From NCBI GenBank assembly GCA_947172415.1, contig OX359192.1, positions 6,496,401 through 6,560,400 on the forward strand: DNA of 64,000 nt. Reading direction: 5' to 3'. The position numbers and the translations under genes were made by a program. The notes beneath the pieces are model-generated. The model had not been told where the DNA came from, ran no database searches, and worked only from the letters and a program-made list of their open reading frames with translations. Shown here piece by piece: positions 36,754 through 49,660 of the stretch (its first letter is position 1; every line of letters starts with the position of its first letter). The stretch is from Chondrosia reniformis (Eukaryota; Porifera; Demospongiae; Chondrillida; Chondrillidae).

Positions 36754-37264
36754 TCAGTAAAAGAACCCTAACACCTTTCCTCCTGTATGCTTTCTCTTAG
36801 CCTCTTCATGGTCATGATGTTGTAAGGACATTAAACTTTAAACAGACTGTGGGACTGGGGATAGACACTTCCATGTATCTCGAGCAATATTTGTGTTTAC
36901 ATGCTCAGAATAAGCAATATCATTAGACAACAATCTTCATAACCTGCAAAGTACAACTCCTTTCTTTACCAATAGCAAGAAATATTGCTGCTCAAGTCAA
37001 ATTAAGTCTGTCTACAAAAGGATTTATTACTAATGTGCTGATGGAAGGTTTTTATTACTTATGGAAACAATTAGCTTACAGCAGTGAACTCACCCAAACT
37101 GTCTACTTGGTAAGAGGTTACTTGCCCACTTTTCTACGTATGTCTGTCACTACAATATCAAAATCTCGGACTGATTACACCGCAGTTGTTTAATCTACCA
37201 TTTAGAGATACTACAATCTTTCCAGATCGGTGGTCATTATTCCACTCGAACTTTCCAATGTAAC
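36754..37264 (-). pseudogene. RPS15A 3'-half copy 5, degenerate
   Basis: Exon 2 (37094-37264) is 171 nt, with small insertions (for example near 37137 and 37161) that break the frame. Exon 3 (from 36754) has the same 11-nt loss and divergent 5' part (ATTAAACTTTAAACAGACTG) as copy 2. Confidence 0.72.
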
Positions 37265-37532
37265 CTAAAGATGGCAGACAGGCGACCAATAAGTTGTGTT
37301 AACTCAATCATGCACTTGTGCTATACTTCCAACTTAGGCTGGTCTCGTCTCGTGCAACAATGGCCAATAAACAAACCATGTTTCATAAACAAACCATGTT
37401 TCATAATACAAATCAATGAATACTATTATAGGTAACTTTTCATTAAAATTGCATGTTATTTACATTTTATAGACAAAGGTTAACAAAAGTTGCATGTCTT
37501 ATGGAATATCATTGTCAGCAAATATTATACAC

Positions 37533-40500
37533 TCATGTCTTATATATAAACTGCAGCTCTTCAAAGAGGTGTTTCCCTTCTTCCAGTGAAGCTCCTAAAA
37601 CACTTGCAAACCTTGAGCTCTTCTTCTCCTCTACGCTCCAACTCAAAAGGGTTCTCTCTGATACACAGAAGCGACCATTTATGTCATCAGCAGTAGGTCT
37701 CTTGTGGCTGTCTGGATGTCAGCACTCGACCATTATCTGGTAGACTGGCTTAGGACAACCTGGTGGACATGGGTGACAATATCCCTTGTCAAATATCTTT
37801 ACCACCTACGTAAATAGATGACACAAAGGAGCATTGCATCATGTGATAGTCACATGACATGGGTGGCAATATCCCTTATCAAATATATTTACCACCTACA
37901 CAAGACACTAGACAGCCTCTCATTATATCTCATTCTACACTGTCTCCTCAATCACATGCTACATACCTGATTGACTGTGAGTTCCTCAAATGGTTTGTGT
38001 CCAAGTGACCAGATCTCGTACATCAACATTCCATAGCTCCACACATCACTAGCAGTGCTGTACTTCTTGTACAAGATGGCCTCAGGAGCTGTCCACTTGA
38101 CAGGTATCTTACCTCCATGTGTCACGTAGTAGTCAGAAGTGTCCAAATCACGGGACATTCCAAAATCAGAAATCTTCAATCAATTAACAAATTTGTGAGA
38201 TTCTTTACATTACACAACACATCCAGCTAAGTATGTATATATGTATGTACATATGTATATATATAAACATACTTTGCAGTTCAGGTTACTGTCCAGTAGC
38301 ACATTTCTAGCTGCTATATCTCTGTGTACAAATGACTTGAGTGCTAAGCAAGCCAGTCCATCTACCACCTGTTTACAAAACTGTAACAGCAGACTCGGTA
38401 GGTTGGGGTCCTTTAGCAATGATGGAGTGCTGTCAAGCCAACAGAAGAACAGTTTATAAGAACATTAAATGTGTCTTTTCAGTATAATAGTACCTCTTAA
38501 TTTCATGCAAGTGTTCCAAAAGGTCTCCTTTAGGAAGTAGTTCCATTATTATCATATTCTGAAGAAAGAGAAGAACCTTAGAAAACAGTCACAGCTTGTA
38601 AAGATATTTCTTACTGGTTGTTCAAGCGTGACGACACCAATCAGACCAACAACATGTCTGTGTTTGAATTGACCAACTATCACAGCCTCTTGAAGCAGTT
38701 TCAATTTCTCTTCTTTTGGAGCACCCTTCTTTACAGTCTTCACCGCTACATCTCTTGGACCATCGTTGGGGGCTCTCCAACTTGCTCTGTACACTTCACC
38801 AAACTGACCTTCTCCCAGCTTCTTGCCACTTTTGATGTGGCTGGATGGAATTTCCAGAATCTTGTACCTGGCTAATTGAGTGTAAATCTCCTCTTCAGTG
38901 TCACTAGGTACACAGTAAATGTCAGATTCCGTCGTGCTCTCCATTTCATAACCAGACTCCAACGCTCCAGCTCCAGTTCCAAATTCCACAGTTTTGACAG
39001 TAGAACTCAGAGACTATACAAGTAGGAAAAATAATTTCACATCTTTGATCTTCACCATATTGACTGACTTTTGAATCAATTTAAATAAGAAAATAGTATG
39101 CCTGATTGAAGCTTTCAATTCAGTTTGAAGCAAAAGGATCACATTTGAATTGTGCTGAGTGTATAGTTGCACTGTATGAATGAATGGTAATAACACTAGT
39201 TAGAGGTAGCCCTGGCATATACACATTAACACATTAATGTTTTGTAACTGTAAGGCTAGAAAAACAGTTTTTAAGTGGCCATAAGACATTATATGACAGT
39301 ATATATCACGTTACCAGGGCAACCGGGTGATATCTGGGGTGTTACAAACCTTATATTTCACACTTGAACTAGTGATAAATGTTATATCACCAGTAGGCCT
39401 ACTCATGTTTATTTATCATCACCTTTACAATTGATTCAAGTCATATGTTATATATATTAATTATACCACACTCAAGTGTGAAGCTAAGTGATATCCACAT
39501 ATATTACATAAACAGTTTTTAAGTGGTCATAAGACATTATATAACAGTTAACACTACATATATTACATAAATTGTCCCACATTGCTATTCATTGACCACA
39601 GTATCAATATCAGTTATTATGTGTACAAGTATTGTGGTGCAATGAAATACTTGTATATGGCATTTTGTTATAAAATCAACACAAGGTGTGAAATTCCATT
39701 ATTGTACCCATACTTATATATGCTCTAATGCTCCCTGTTTACGTAGAATTATATGTTTGACTAGTGAAAGTATAGTTGACGCATCCATAATACCTTTGTT
39801 GTTTGTCTGTGATTTTGTGTGTCAGTTGTGTCAGAATTATTACTTGACAACTCTGCCATCCTTCTACGCTCTCTCTACATACAATGAAAGTTAAATATTT
39901 CAACTTTATCCTCTATATATGTATATATATTCAGTATCAAAATGGTCTGTTCTGAGTATGGGAAGTGGTAAAATTGGAGATGCTGAAATGAAACAAATTA
40001 CACTAAATGTGCATGCCTCTCCTCACCATTGTTGGCACATATCCATATACAGGGAATGGAGTATCCTGTTTAGACACATTCTCCTGCACATACATAATCA
40101 AAGAGAAATTGAAAATGTAAATAAAATATTACAACTGTAGTATAGGAATTCTCTGCCTATTGTTATGTCAGTTAATGTGAAATATGTTGCACTCATCTTA
40201 AAACTAACTACATCTTGAGTATCACTGCATGTCAACATTGCTCACCTGAGGTGGCGGGTCACTGCTATCAAGATCATCAGCTTCGTGGTACACGTGGTCA
40301 CTCAACTCATCAGTGACTGGCTGCAGCTGTCTGTATGCTCCAGAGCTACCAGAACCCAGCATGTCTTCACTAGTCTCATAGGTTGGAGGAAGGAGTGTTG
40401 TACTAACTCTCTCAGTTCGGTTGGAGGAAGATTTGCTGTGAGGCTCTTCATACTGACTGACCAGTGTGTCTCCCTTAGCTGGTTCTTCATACTGACTGAC

Positions 40501-42076
40501 TAGAGTGTCTCCCTTAGCTGGTTCTTCATATTCTTCCCACTGTTCAGCCAAAGTGGGTGTGGTACTGGTGGGAGGGTACTCCTCTGACTTGTTATAAATG
40601 TTTGATTTGACTGTAACATGTTTTCCGATGTGAGGTTCTTCATATTCAGTGTGTCCTCCTTCTGAGGTCAACTGGCTCTTCTCAACTGTATCTACCACAC
40701 CAGCTGGAGCATCTGGCAAGTTGGAAGCAAACAACACAATCTACATTTACATTTCTTCTAAACCTAACCAGTAGTGTGTATAGCTGTTACTCACTGTAGT
40801 ACAGAGTGTTGAATGGAATGTCATAGTTCTCCTCAATGTGGTACTTCTCTTTATTTCTCCTTCTCCTGCACATGCACACTGCTATCACAACTATCACTCC
40901 CACCACTACCAGTAGGATTATAGCAGCTACTACACCACCAGCTATAGCAGCTGTTCTATCAGGTGGTGCTATGGCACCATCAGTGACAGCTGTTGGAGAG
41001 GTACTGTTAGCAATAGGTTGAGATGTCATCAGGGAGGTACTAGTTCCAAATGCTGAATTACTGAGAGTTAGTGACGAAGACAAGCCATTAGAGTGTGATG
41101 TGTATGTGGTAGAATATTAACCATTACTTGTATCAGTTGACAATTTAGAGATTTTGGTAGTAGACACTGTTTCTGTTCCAGAGCTAGAGCTACCATCAAC
41201 TGTTGAAGGACCATCAGTAGTTTGAGTCACAGTCACTGATGTCACACTACTCACACCTTGAATCATGGTATTAGTGGTCATAGCATTCTCACTAGGTTTA
41301 GCAACATCTGCTTTGGAAGATGTTGATAATACAGATGTAACAGATAGTAACATTTCTTCATTAGATGTAGAGATTGCTGTGACTGAAGCATAAAAGGACT
41401 AAGATATACTTAAGAGTACACAATATTGTCACAATATACTAAGATAACTTACTTTGAAGAAAAGGTGCTCTAGTTCTGGACACAATTTTCGCTGTATTAA
41501 TTCTTTCTTCTGAACTAGGACTACCAGGTGTAACAGTATAATACGAATGGCCTTCAGCACTACCAAATGGAAAGTCAACTGGTCCAGTTGCACCTGCTGT
41601 AGGCATGTAAAATCCTACTATATCTCCTGATTCATAAGTAGTTGCTACAGTTGGAGTTATTGTGAAGATATTAGTTGCTGCTATACTATCTGTAACAGTG
41701 ACCATCTCGTTATAGACTCTAGTGTAGTCAACATTGGCCCCTGTATTACTTGTTTGTCTCCATATTTGTAAATCGATTCTTCTAGGCGTATTAGGAGTAC
41801 CAGTAAGCTGAGTCACTTCCCATCTCAATGATGTTGTATTACCAGAACAAGTAAAATTTATTGAAGGAACCAGTACAAAAGAGTTCTGTTGAAATGAACC
41901 TAGGTGACGTCCTGTGATACTTGGATTCGTTAAACAAGTAGGAGATATCTCTTCTATTGAAGCAAACACATCAAACAGTAACAGATGAATTGCAAAGGAT
42001 ATTCTGTAAAACTATAAAACTTGCCAAAAGTAAGAAAAAGTAGTACAACAGCACGTAAGACCAGGTGACCATTCAT
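37533..42076 (-). pseudogene. RTK5: receptor tyrosine kinase with two nonsense codons
   Basis: Exons 42025-42076, 41453-41953, 40795-41382, 40246-40712, 38615-39013, 38494-38558, 38273-38429, 37967-38173 and 37533-37805. In exon 3 a GAA codon has become TAA (41117-41119), inside the Ser/Thr stalk. Translation would end after about 272 residues, before the membrane helix, giving a possible secreted ectodomain. In exon 9 the conserved tryptophan of the CW motif in the kinase C-lobe is TGA (37719-37721). The exon 1 donor is GCAAGT rather than GTAAGT, a tolerated but weaker GC donor. Exon 4 has the 13-codon YEEP duplication shared with RTK4. Intron 4 has a 0.2-kb MITE shared with RTK6. Confidence 0.82.
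39301..39510. mobile_element. MITE-like insertion in RTK5 intron 4
   Basis: About 210 bp absent from RTK1-RTK4. It has internal inverted segments (TTTCACACTTGA with TCAAGTGTGAA; ATATCAC with GTGATAT) and is bracketed by a ~40-bp direct repeat of the host intron (ACAGTTTTTAAGTGG...). The same insertion at the same place is in RTK6. Confidence 0.6.
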
Positions 42077-42198
42077 CTTAGTTTTACTAATGCGGAGGCG
42101 AGATTTTCTTGTTATTATCGGCTCTTATCGGTCCGGGCCACGTGATACCTTCCAATCAACTCGAGACGCGTACTACGTGCCATCTCCCATACATACCG
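42077..42198. promoter_or_regulatory. Divergent RTK5/HYD6 promoter
   Basis: 122 bp with CACGTG at 42139-42144 and CCAAT at 42152-42156. A short ACATACC duplication lies just before the HYD6 start codon. Confidence 0.58.
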
Positions 42199-44327
42199 AT
42201 GAAGTCGCTAGTAGGCCTGGGAGTAGCAGCATTGAATATCTGCAGTTCTTGTCAAGGTGTAGTTAAACGATTCGCCTACCATGCATACGTTTGTACATGT
42301 ACTGATCTCCCGACCTCTTAGGGCCGGTCTATGTGTTTAATGGAAATCCCTTTTCTGGAGGACCTTTGGTATCCACTTCATTTGTGCAGGGACATAAAAG
42401 GCCAAGGCCTTTATATACGTATATGATGTCCCTTGTGTACAAGTTACAAAATGGTCTCTAACCCTGTTGATTATGCCAATGCATGCAACCAACCGTCGGT
42501 GTTCTTAGCTCCCTCACAAGGCAAATCAAATCTGCTGTGGTTATTAGCTGAGACCCCTTTAATACTGAAGCCTTTGTTGATATATGGCATGCAGATGCAT
42601 CATCTTCAGTCTATACTAAGGTGTGAAAAGGTAATTGGTAGGCCATGTGTTCTACCTTGCGATTGGATGATCTGTATCAACTACTACTCTCTATGCAGTA
42701 GTTGAGGATTTCAAAGCCTGCAACAGTACTAGTATGACTAAAGTCTTGTACTGTTTAAAATACTGATTATCCTAGGGGTCACTTGGATCTCTTTAAATTT
42801 GTAACTTGCACTGTGTAGCTAGTACTTGATTGTAATTTTAATATTACATAGTCACTTGGATCTCTTAAATTTGTAACTTGTACTGTGTAGTACTTGATTG
42901 TAATTTAATATTTTATATATTTGCTAGTAACTTGCACTGTGTAGTGTACTTGAGTGTAATTAGCTAACAAAGTATTTCACTATACTTATAGACATTCGCT
43001 ATAAGCAATTTCGTTACTGTATGTAGTACACATGGAAAACGTACTAACATGGATAAGAATAAAGCCTAGTTGAAAGTCAGCAATATGAATTTACTAATTC
43101 TGGACGTTTCGACCCAGAGGTCTTCATGCATCAGCAATATATGAGGAGTGGGAATACAATTCAGTATAAATAGGAAATTAGTAAATTCATGTTGCTGACA
43201 CTCAACAAAGCTTTATTCTCGTAATGATCGCAACAAACACTCCTAATTCCTACACATGGACAAGTAAAAATATTAACAGATAACGTAAGAAGAGAAGGCA
43301 GAGCTTAAATTACCAAAGTAATACGGTCGACCAAACGAATCCAGTCTTTCGCATCAATATAGGAACAACTCTGCCTCAAACTTGACGGGAACGTATACAA
43401 AAACGCTTTATCTAACCTTCGCTACAACTCGCCTGTTCGGTAGCTCCTTCTCGTAGGAGAGCGTCGACTTGTCATAGCCGTTCTCGAAGGATGATCTTCT
43501 TTAGCAACGAGTCGGTGACGTTTACGCAACGTCACAAGATTCTCAAAATGTGTGTACCGAGCGACATACGAAGGTGTTGGTGACGCATTAGAAAAACATC
43601 ACAATACATCACCAGCTTGCGCAATCGTAACTTTGAATTCTTCATTATATCTTGATTATTTTGCTCATTTAATTAAGCAAAACTTCGTCAGACGTTTCTT
43701 ATACACATGTACCATGATATATGTTGATTTCACAGTTATATGACAAATTGATAATTTTTATTAATATAACACATTGTTTGCATATAAATTTCCCATAGGT
43801 TTTCTATAGTCCTATGGCCTTTTATATGCAGACTTTGTCCTCTGTTTTCTAACAAACGGAGGCCTAAATTAAAAATCCCTTAATTTAAAATGAGTTTTAT
43901 ACCCTAAACTTTATGATGATATGCCCATTTTGTTTCTAAGTCCTTTCTTGGAGCCATATGAATTAATTAATTATATTATATTATTTATTTATATTATATT
44001 AGATTACCTTAGTATATTGTAACTTGTACTGTATATAGGAATTTGGACATTGTGACGTTTTGAATGATATTGGTTGGGACTGTAAGTCAACAGTCAGAGC
44101 ATCTGTGTACTTCATCTACAATGTCTCCTTTGCCCCTGCTCCTAGTGTGTCATGATCTGCATTTCTGTAAGACTGTGACTACCAATGACAGAGTTCTGTA
44201 CAAAAGGTTTGTGTCTGGACTGATGGCGGCCTTCTTTGGATACTATGTGCAAGGAAATGACCAGCAGCTGCAGTATCTCCTCAAAGTCAATCTGATGCCC
44301 ATTCAAAACACTCAGCACATTAAATGA
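42199..44327 (+). pseudogene. HYD6: hydrolase gutted by the 1.65-kb repeat
   Basis: Exon 1 (42199-42256) is intact. Exon 2 starts at 42322 and stops at about 42389, where the dispersed repeat begins (CATTTGTGCA|GGGACATAAAAGG). The repeat ends at the acceptor of exon 6 (44039-44081), so exons 3-5 and the GHSAGA serine are missing. Exon 7 (from 44146) has lost its natural end: MPI is followed by QNTQHIK and a stop at 44325-44327. A second deletion fuses it to sequence from RPS15A intron 2 and removes RPS15A exon 3. Not functional. Confidence 0.82.
42390..44037. repeat. Dispersed repeat, copy 2 (1.65 kb)
   Basis: Near-identical to 9113-10768. The left border is exactly the centre of the inverted repeat at copy 1. 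The right border falls in TGTATATAGGA, which merges with the ATATATAGG acceptor tract of the hydrolase gene. No flanking target duplication is visible. That fits a recombination or template-switch event rather than a clean transposition. Confidence 0.83.
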
Positions 44328-44538
44328 AACATTAAATTGGGACATGTATCTCGAGCAATATTTGTGTTTACATGCAATAATCAAAATCATTAGACAACAA
44401 TCTTCGTAACCTACAAAGTACAACTCCTTTCTTTACAAATAGCAAGAGATATTGTTGCTCAAGTCAAATTAAGTCTGTCTACAAAAGGCTCTACTAATGT
44501 GCTGATGGAAGGCTTTTATTACTTATTGAAGAACTCAC

Positions 44539-44704
44539 CCAAACTGTCTACTTGGCAAGAGGTTACTTGCCCACTTTTTCACGTCTGTCACTGCAATATC
44601 AAATCTCGGACTGATTACACCACAGTTGCTTAATCTACCATTTAGAGATACTACAATCTTTCCAGATTGGTGGTCATCAATCCACTCGAACTCTCCAATG
44701 TAAC
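44539..44704 (-). pseudogene. RPS15A exon 2 copy 6
   Basis: Only exon 2 remains (166 nt, open, with splice sites; it has KKWASN and DHQSGK variants). Exon 3 was lost in the deletion that also removed the HYD6 tail. Confidence 0.78.
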
Positions 44705-44993
44705 CCAAAGATGGTAGACAGGCGACCAATAAGTTGTTAACTCAATCATGCACTTGTGCTATACTTCCAACTTAGGCTGGTCTCGTCTTATGCAACAATG
44801 GCCAGTAAATGAATCATGTTTCATAATACAAATCAATGAATACTATTATAGGTAACTTTTCATTAAAATTGCATGTTATTTGCATGTTATTTACATATTA
44901 TTTACATTTTATAGACAAAGGTTAATGCTTTTAGTAACTTCTCACAAAAGTTGCATGTCTTATGGAATATAATTGTCAGCAAATATTATACAC

Positions 44994-47900
44994 TCATGTC
45001 TTATATATAAACTGCAGCTCTTCAAAGAGGTGTTTCCCTTCTTCCAGTGAAGCTCCTAAAACACTTGAGCTCTTTTTCTCCTCTACGCTCCAACTCAAAA
45101 GAGTTCTCTCTGATACACAGAAGCGACCATTTATGTCATCAGCAGTAGGTCTCTTGTGGCTGTCTGGATGCCAGCACTCGACCATTATCTGGTAGACTGG
45201 CTTAGGACAACCTGGTGGACATGGGTGGCAATATCCCCTGTCAAATATCTTTACCACCTATATACATGACACAAAGGAGCATTGCATCATGTAATAGTCA
45301 CATGACATGGGTGACAATATCCCCTGTCAAATATCTTTACCACCTATATACATGACACAAAGGAGCATTGCATAATGTGATAGTCACACGACATGGGTGA
45401 CAATATCCTTTATCAAATATATTTACCACCTACACAAGACACAAGACAGCCTCTCACTATATCTCATTCTACACTGTCTCCTTAATCACATGCTACACAC
45501 CTGATTGACTGTGAGTTCCTCAAATGGTTTGTGTCCGAGTGACCAGATCTCGTACATCAACATTCCATAGCTCCACACATCACTGGCAGTGCTGTACTTC
45601 TTGTACAAGATGGCCTCAGGAGCTGTCCACTTGACTGGTATCTTACCTCCGTGTGTCACGTAGTAGTCAGAAGTGTCCAAATCACGGGACATTCCAAAAT
45701 CAGAAATCTTCAATCAATTAACAAATTTGTGAGATTCTTTACATTACACAACACATCCAGCTATGTAAGTATATTGTATGAATATAAACATACTTTGCAG
45801 TTCAGGTTACTGTCCAGTAGCACATTTCTAGCTGCTATATCTCTGTGTACAAATGACTTGAGTGCTAAGCAAGCCAGTCCATCTACCACCTGTTTACAAA
45901 ACTGTAACAGCAGACTCGGTAGGTTGGGGTCCTTTAGCAATGATGGAGTGCTGTCAAGCCAACAGAAGAACAGTTTATAAGAACACTAAATGTGTCTTTT
46001 CAGTATAGTACCTCTTAATTTCATGCAAGTGTTCCAAAAGGTCTCCTTTAGGAAGTAGTTCCATTATTATCATTTTCTAAAGAAAGAGAAGAACCTTAGA
46101 AAGCAGTCACAGCTTGTAAAGATATTTCTTACTGGTTGTTCAAGTGTGACGACACCAATCAGACCAACAACATGTCTGTGTTTGAATTGACCGACTATCA
46201 CAGCCTCTTGAAGCAGTTTCAATTTCTCTTCTTTTGGTGCACCCTTCTTTACAGTCTTCACTGCTACATCTCTTGGACCATCGTTGGGGGCTCTCCAACT
46301 TGCTCTGTACACTTCACCAAACTGACCTTCTCCCAGCTTCTTGCCACTTTTGATGTGGCTGGATGGAATTTCCAGAATCTTGTATCGAGCTAATTGAGTG
46401 TAAATCTCCTCTTCAGTGTCACAAGGTACACAATAAATGTCAGATTCCGTCGTGCTCTCCATTTCATAACCAGACTCCAATGCTCCAGCTCCAGTTCCAA
46501 ATTCCACAGTTTTGACAGTAGAACTCAGAGACTATACAAGTAGGAAAAATAATTTCACATCTTTGATCTTCACCATATTGACTGACTTTGAATCAATTTA
46601 AATAAGAAAACAGTACAAAGCTTTCAATTCAGTTTAAAGCAAAAGGCTGACATTCGAATTGTACTGAGTGTATAGTTGCACTGTATGAGTGAATGGTCAT
46701 AACACTAGTCAGAGGTAGCCCTGGCATATGTACATTAATGTTTTGTAACTGTAAGGCTAGAAAAACAGTTTTTAAGTGGCCATAAGACATTATATGACAG
46801 TATATATCACGTTACCAGGGCAACCGGGTGATATCTGGGGTGTTACAAACCTTATATTTCACACTTGAACTAGTGATAAATGTTATATCACCAGTAGGCC
46901 TACTCATGTTTATTTATCGTCATCTTTACAATTGATTCAAGTCATATGTCATATATATTAATTATACCACACTCAAGTGTGAAGCTAAGTGATATCCACA
47001 TATATTACATAAACAGTTTTTAAGTGGTCATAAGACATTATATGACAGTTAACATTACATATATTATATAAATTGTCCCACATTGCTATTCATTGACCAC
47101 AGTATCAATATCAGTTATTATGTGTACAAGTATTGTGGTGCAATGAAATACTTGTATATGGCATTTTGTTATAAAATCAACACAAGGTGTGAAATTCCAT
47201 TATTGTACCCATACTTATATATGCTCTAATGCTCCCTGTTTACGTAGAATTATATGTTTGACTAGTGAAAGTATAGTTGACGCATACATAATACCTTTGT
47301 TGTTTGTCTGTGATTTTGTGTGTCAGTTGTGTCAGAATTATTACTTGACAACTCTGCCATCCTTCTACGCCCTCTCTACATACAATGAAAGTTAAATATT
47401 TCAACTTTATCCTCTATGTATGTATATTCAGTATCAAAATGGTCTGTTCTGAGTATGGTAAAATTGAAGATGCTGAAATATAACAAATTACACTAAATGT
47501 GCATGTCTCTTCTCACCATTGTTGGCACATATCCATATATAGGGAATGGAGCATCCTGTTTAGACACATTTTCCTGCACATATATAATTAAAGAGAAATT
47601 GAAAATGTAAATAAAATATTATAACTGTAATATAGGAATGCTCTGCCAATTGTTATGTCAGTTAATGTGAAATATGTTGCACTCATCCTACATCTTGAGT
47701 ATCACTGCATGTCAACATTGCTCACCTGAGGTGGCGGGTCACTGCTATCAAGATCATCAGCTTCATGGTACACGTGGTCACTCAACTCATCAGTGACTGG
47801 CTGCAGCTGTCTGTATGCTCCAGAGCTACCAGAACCCAGTATGTCTTCACTAGTCTCATAGGTTGGAGGAAGGAGTGTTGTACTAACTCTCTCAGTCTGG

Positions 47901-49533
47901 TTGGAGGAAGATTTGCTGTGAGGTTCTTCATACTGACTGACTAGTGTGTCTCCCTTAGCTGGTTCTTCATACTCTTCCCACTGTTCAGCCAAAGTGGGTG
48001 TGGTACTGGTGGGAGGGTACTCCTCTGACTTGTTATAAATGTTTGATTTGACTGTAACATGTTTTCCGATGTGAGGTTCTTCATATTCAGTGTGTCCTCC
48101 TTCTGAGGTCAACTGGCTCTTCTCAACTGTATCTACCACACCAGCTGGAGCATCTGGCAAGTTGGAAGCAAACAACACAATCTACGTTTACATTTCTTCT
48201 AAACCTAACCAGTAGTGTGTATAGCTTCTACTTACTATAGTACAGAGTGTTGAATGGAATGTCATAGTTCTCCTCAATGTAGTATTTCTCTTTATTTCTC
48301 CTTCTCCTGCACATGCACACTGCTATCACAATTATCACTCCCACCACTACCAGTAGGATTATAGCAGCTACTACACCACCAGTTATAGCAGCTGTTCTAT
48401 CAGGTGGTGCTATGACACCATCAGTGGTAGCTGTTGAAGAGGTATTATTATTAGTATGTTGAGATGTCATCAGGGAGGTACTAGTTCCAAATGCTGAATT
48501 ACTGAGAGTTAGTGATGAAGACAAGCCATTAGAGTGTGATGTGTATGTGCTAGAATATTCATCAATACTTGTATCAGTTGACAATTTGGAGATTTTGGTA
48601 GTAGACATTGTAGTAGATACTGTGTCTACTTCAGTTTTAGAACTACCATCAACTGTTGAAGGACCATTAGTAGTTTGAGTCACAGTCGCTGATGTCACAC
48701 TACTCACACCTTGAATCATGGTATTAGTGGTCATAGCATTCTCACTAGGTTTAGCAACATCTGCTTTGGAAGATGTTGATAATACAGATGTAACAGATAG
48801 TAACATTTCTTCACTAGATGTAGGGATTGCTGTGACTGAAGCATAAAAGGACTAAGATATACTTAAGAGTACACAATATTGTCACAATATAAAGATAACT
48901 TACTTTGAAGAAATGGTGCTCTAGTTCTAGACACATTAATGTTTTGTGTATTAAGTCTTTCTTCTGAACTAGGACTACTAGCTGTTACAAAATAATATAA
49001 ATGGCCTTCAGCAGTACCAAATGGAAATTCTACTCGTCCAGTTGCATTTGGTACAGGTATGTAAAATCCTACTATATCTCCTGATTCATAGGTAGTTGCT
49101 ACAGTTGGAGTTATTGTAAAGATGTTAGTTGACGTTATACTATCTGTAACAATGACCACCTCGTTATAGACTCTAGTGTAGTCAATATTGACCCCTGGAG
49201 TTCTTGTTGGTCTCCATATCTGTAAATCGATTCTTCTAATAGGCGTATTAGGACTACCAGCAAATTGAGTCACTTCCCATCTCAATGATGTTGTATTACC
49301 AGAACAAGTAAAATTTAATGAAGGAACCAGTACAAAAGAGTTCGATTGAAATATACCTCCGCTACCTCCTGTGATACTTGGATTCGTTAAACAAGTAGGA
49401 GATATCTCTTCTATTGAAGCAAACACATTAAACAGTAACAGATGAATTGCAAAGGATATTCTGTAAAACTATAAAACTTACCAAAAGTAAGAAAAAGGAG
49501 TACAACAGCACGTAAGACCAGGTGACCATTCAT
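44994..49533 (-). CDS. RTK6: receptor tyrosine kinase, intact
   Basis: Exons 49482-49533, 48904-49410, 48236-48835, 47726-48153, 46133-46531, 46012-46076, 45794-45950, 45501-45707 and 44994-45257; 892 aa. Approximate map: signal peptide 1-17, ectodomain to 187, Ser/Thr stalk to about 335, membrane helix 338-361, tyrosine-rich tail 362-575 (YEEP, YPPT, YCVP motifs), kinase from about 580. HRD lies near 718, DFG near 739 and APE near 766. Exon 9 lacks three codons (RFA) after the kinase core relative to other copies. The exon 4 acceptor was placed at TTGCCAG|ATGCTCC because only this keeps phase with exon 3. Partner gene HYD7 starts 128 bp away on the other strand. Confidence 0.88.
46800..47009. 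mobile_element. MITE-like insertion in RTK6 intron 4
   Basis: Same sequence, position and flanking 40-bp repeat as the insertion at 39301-39510 in RTK5. It therefore entered before those two units split. Confidence 0.6.
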
Positions 49534-49660
49534 CTTAGTTTTACCCTACTCACCAATGCGGAGGCGAGATGATGTCGTACTTACTTAATATATCGGCTCT
49601 TATCGGTCAGGGCCACGTGATACTTACCAATCAACTCTACACGCGTACGTGCCATCTCCC
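49534..49660. promoter_or_regulatory. Divergent RTK6/HYD7 promoter
   Basis: 127 bp between the start codons of the two fully intact partner genes. CACGTG at 49614-49619 lies 41 bp before the HYD7 ATG; CCAAT at 49627-49631. CTCTTATCGGTCAGGG precedes the E-box. Confidence 0.62.
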
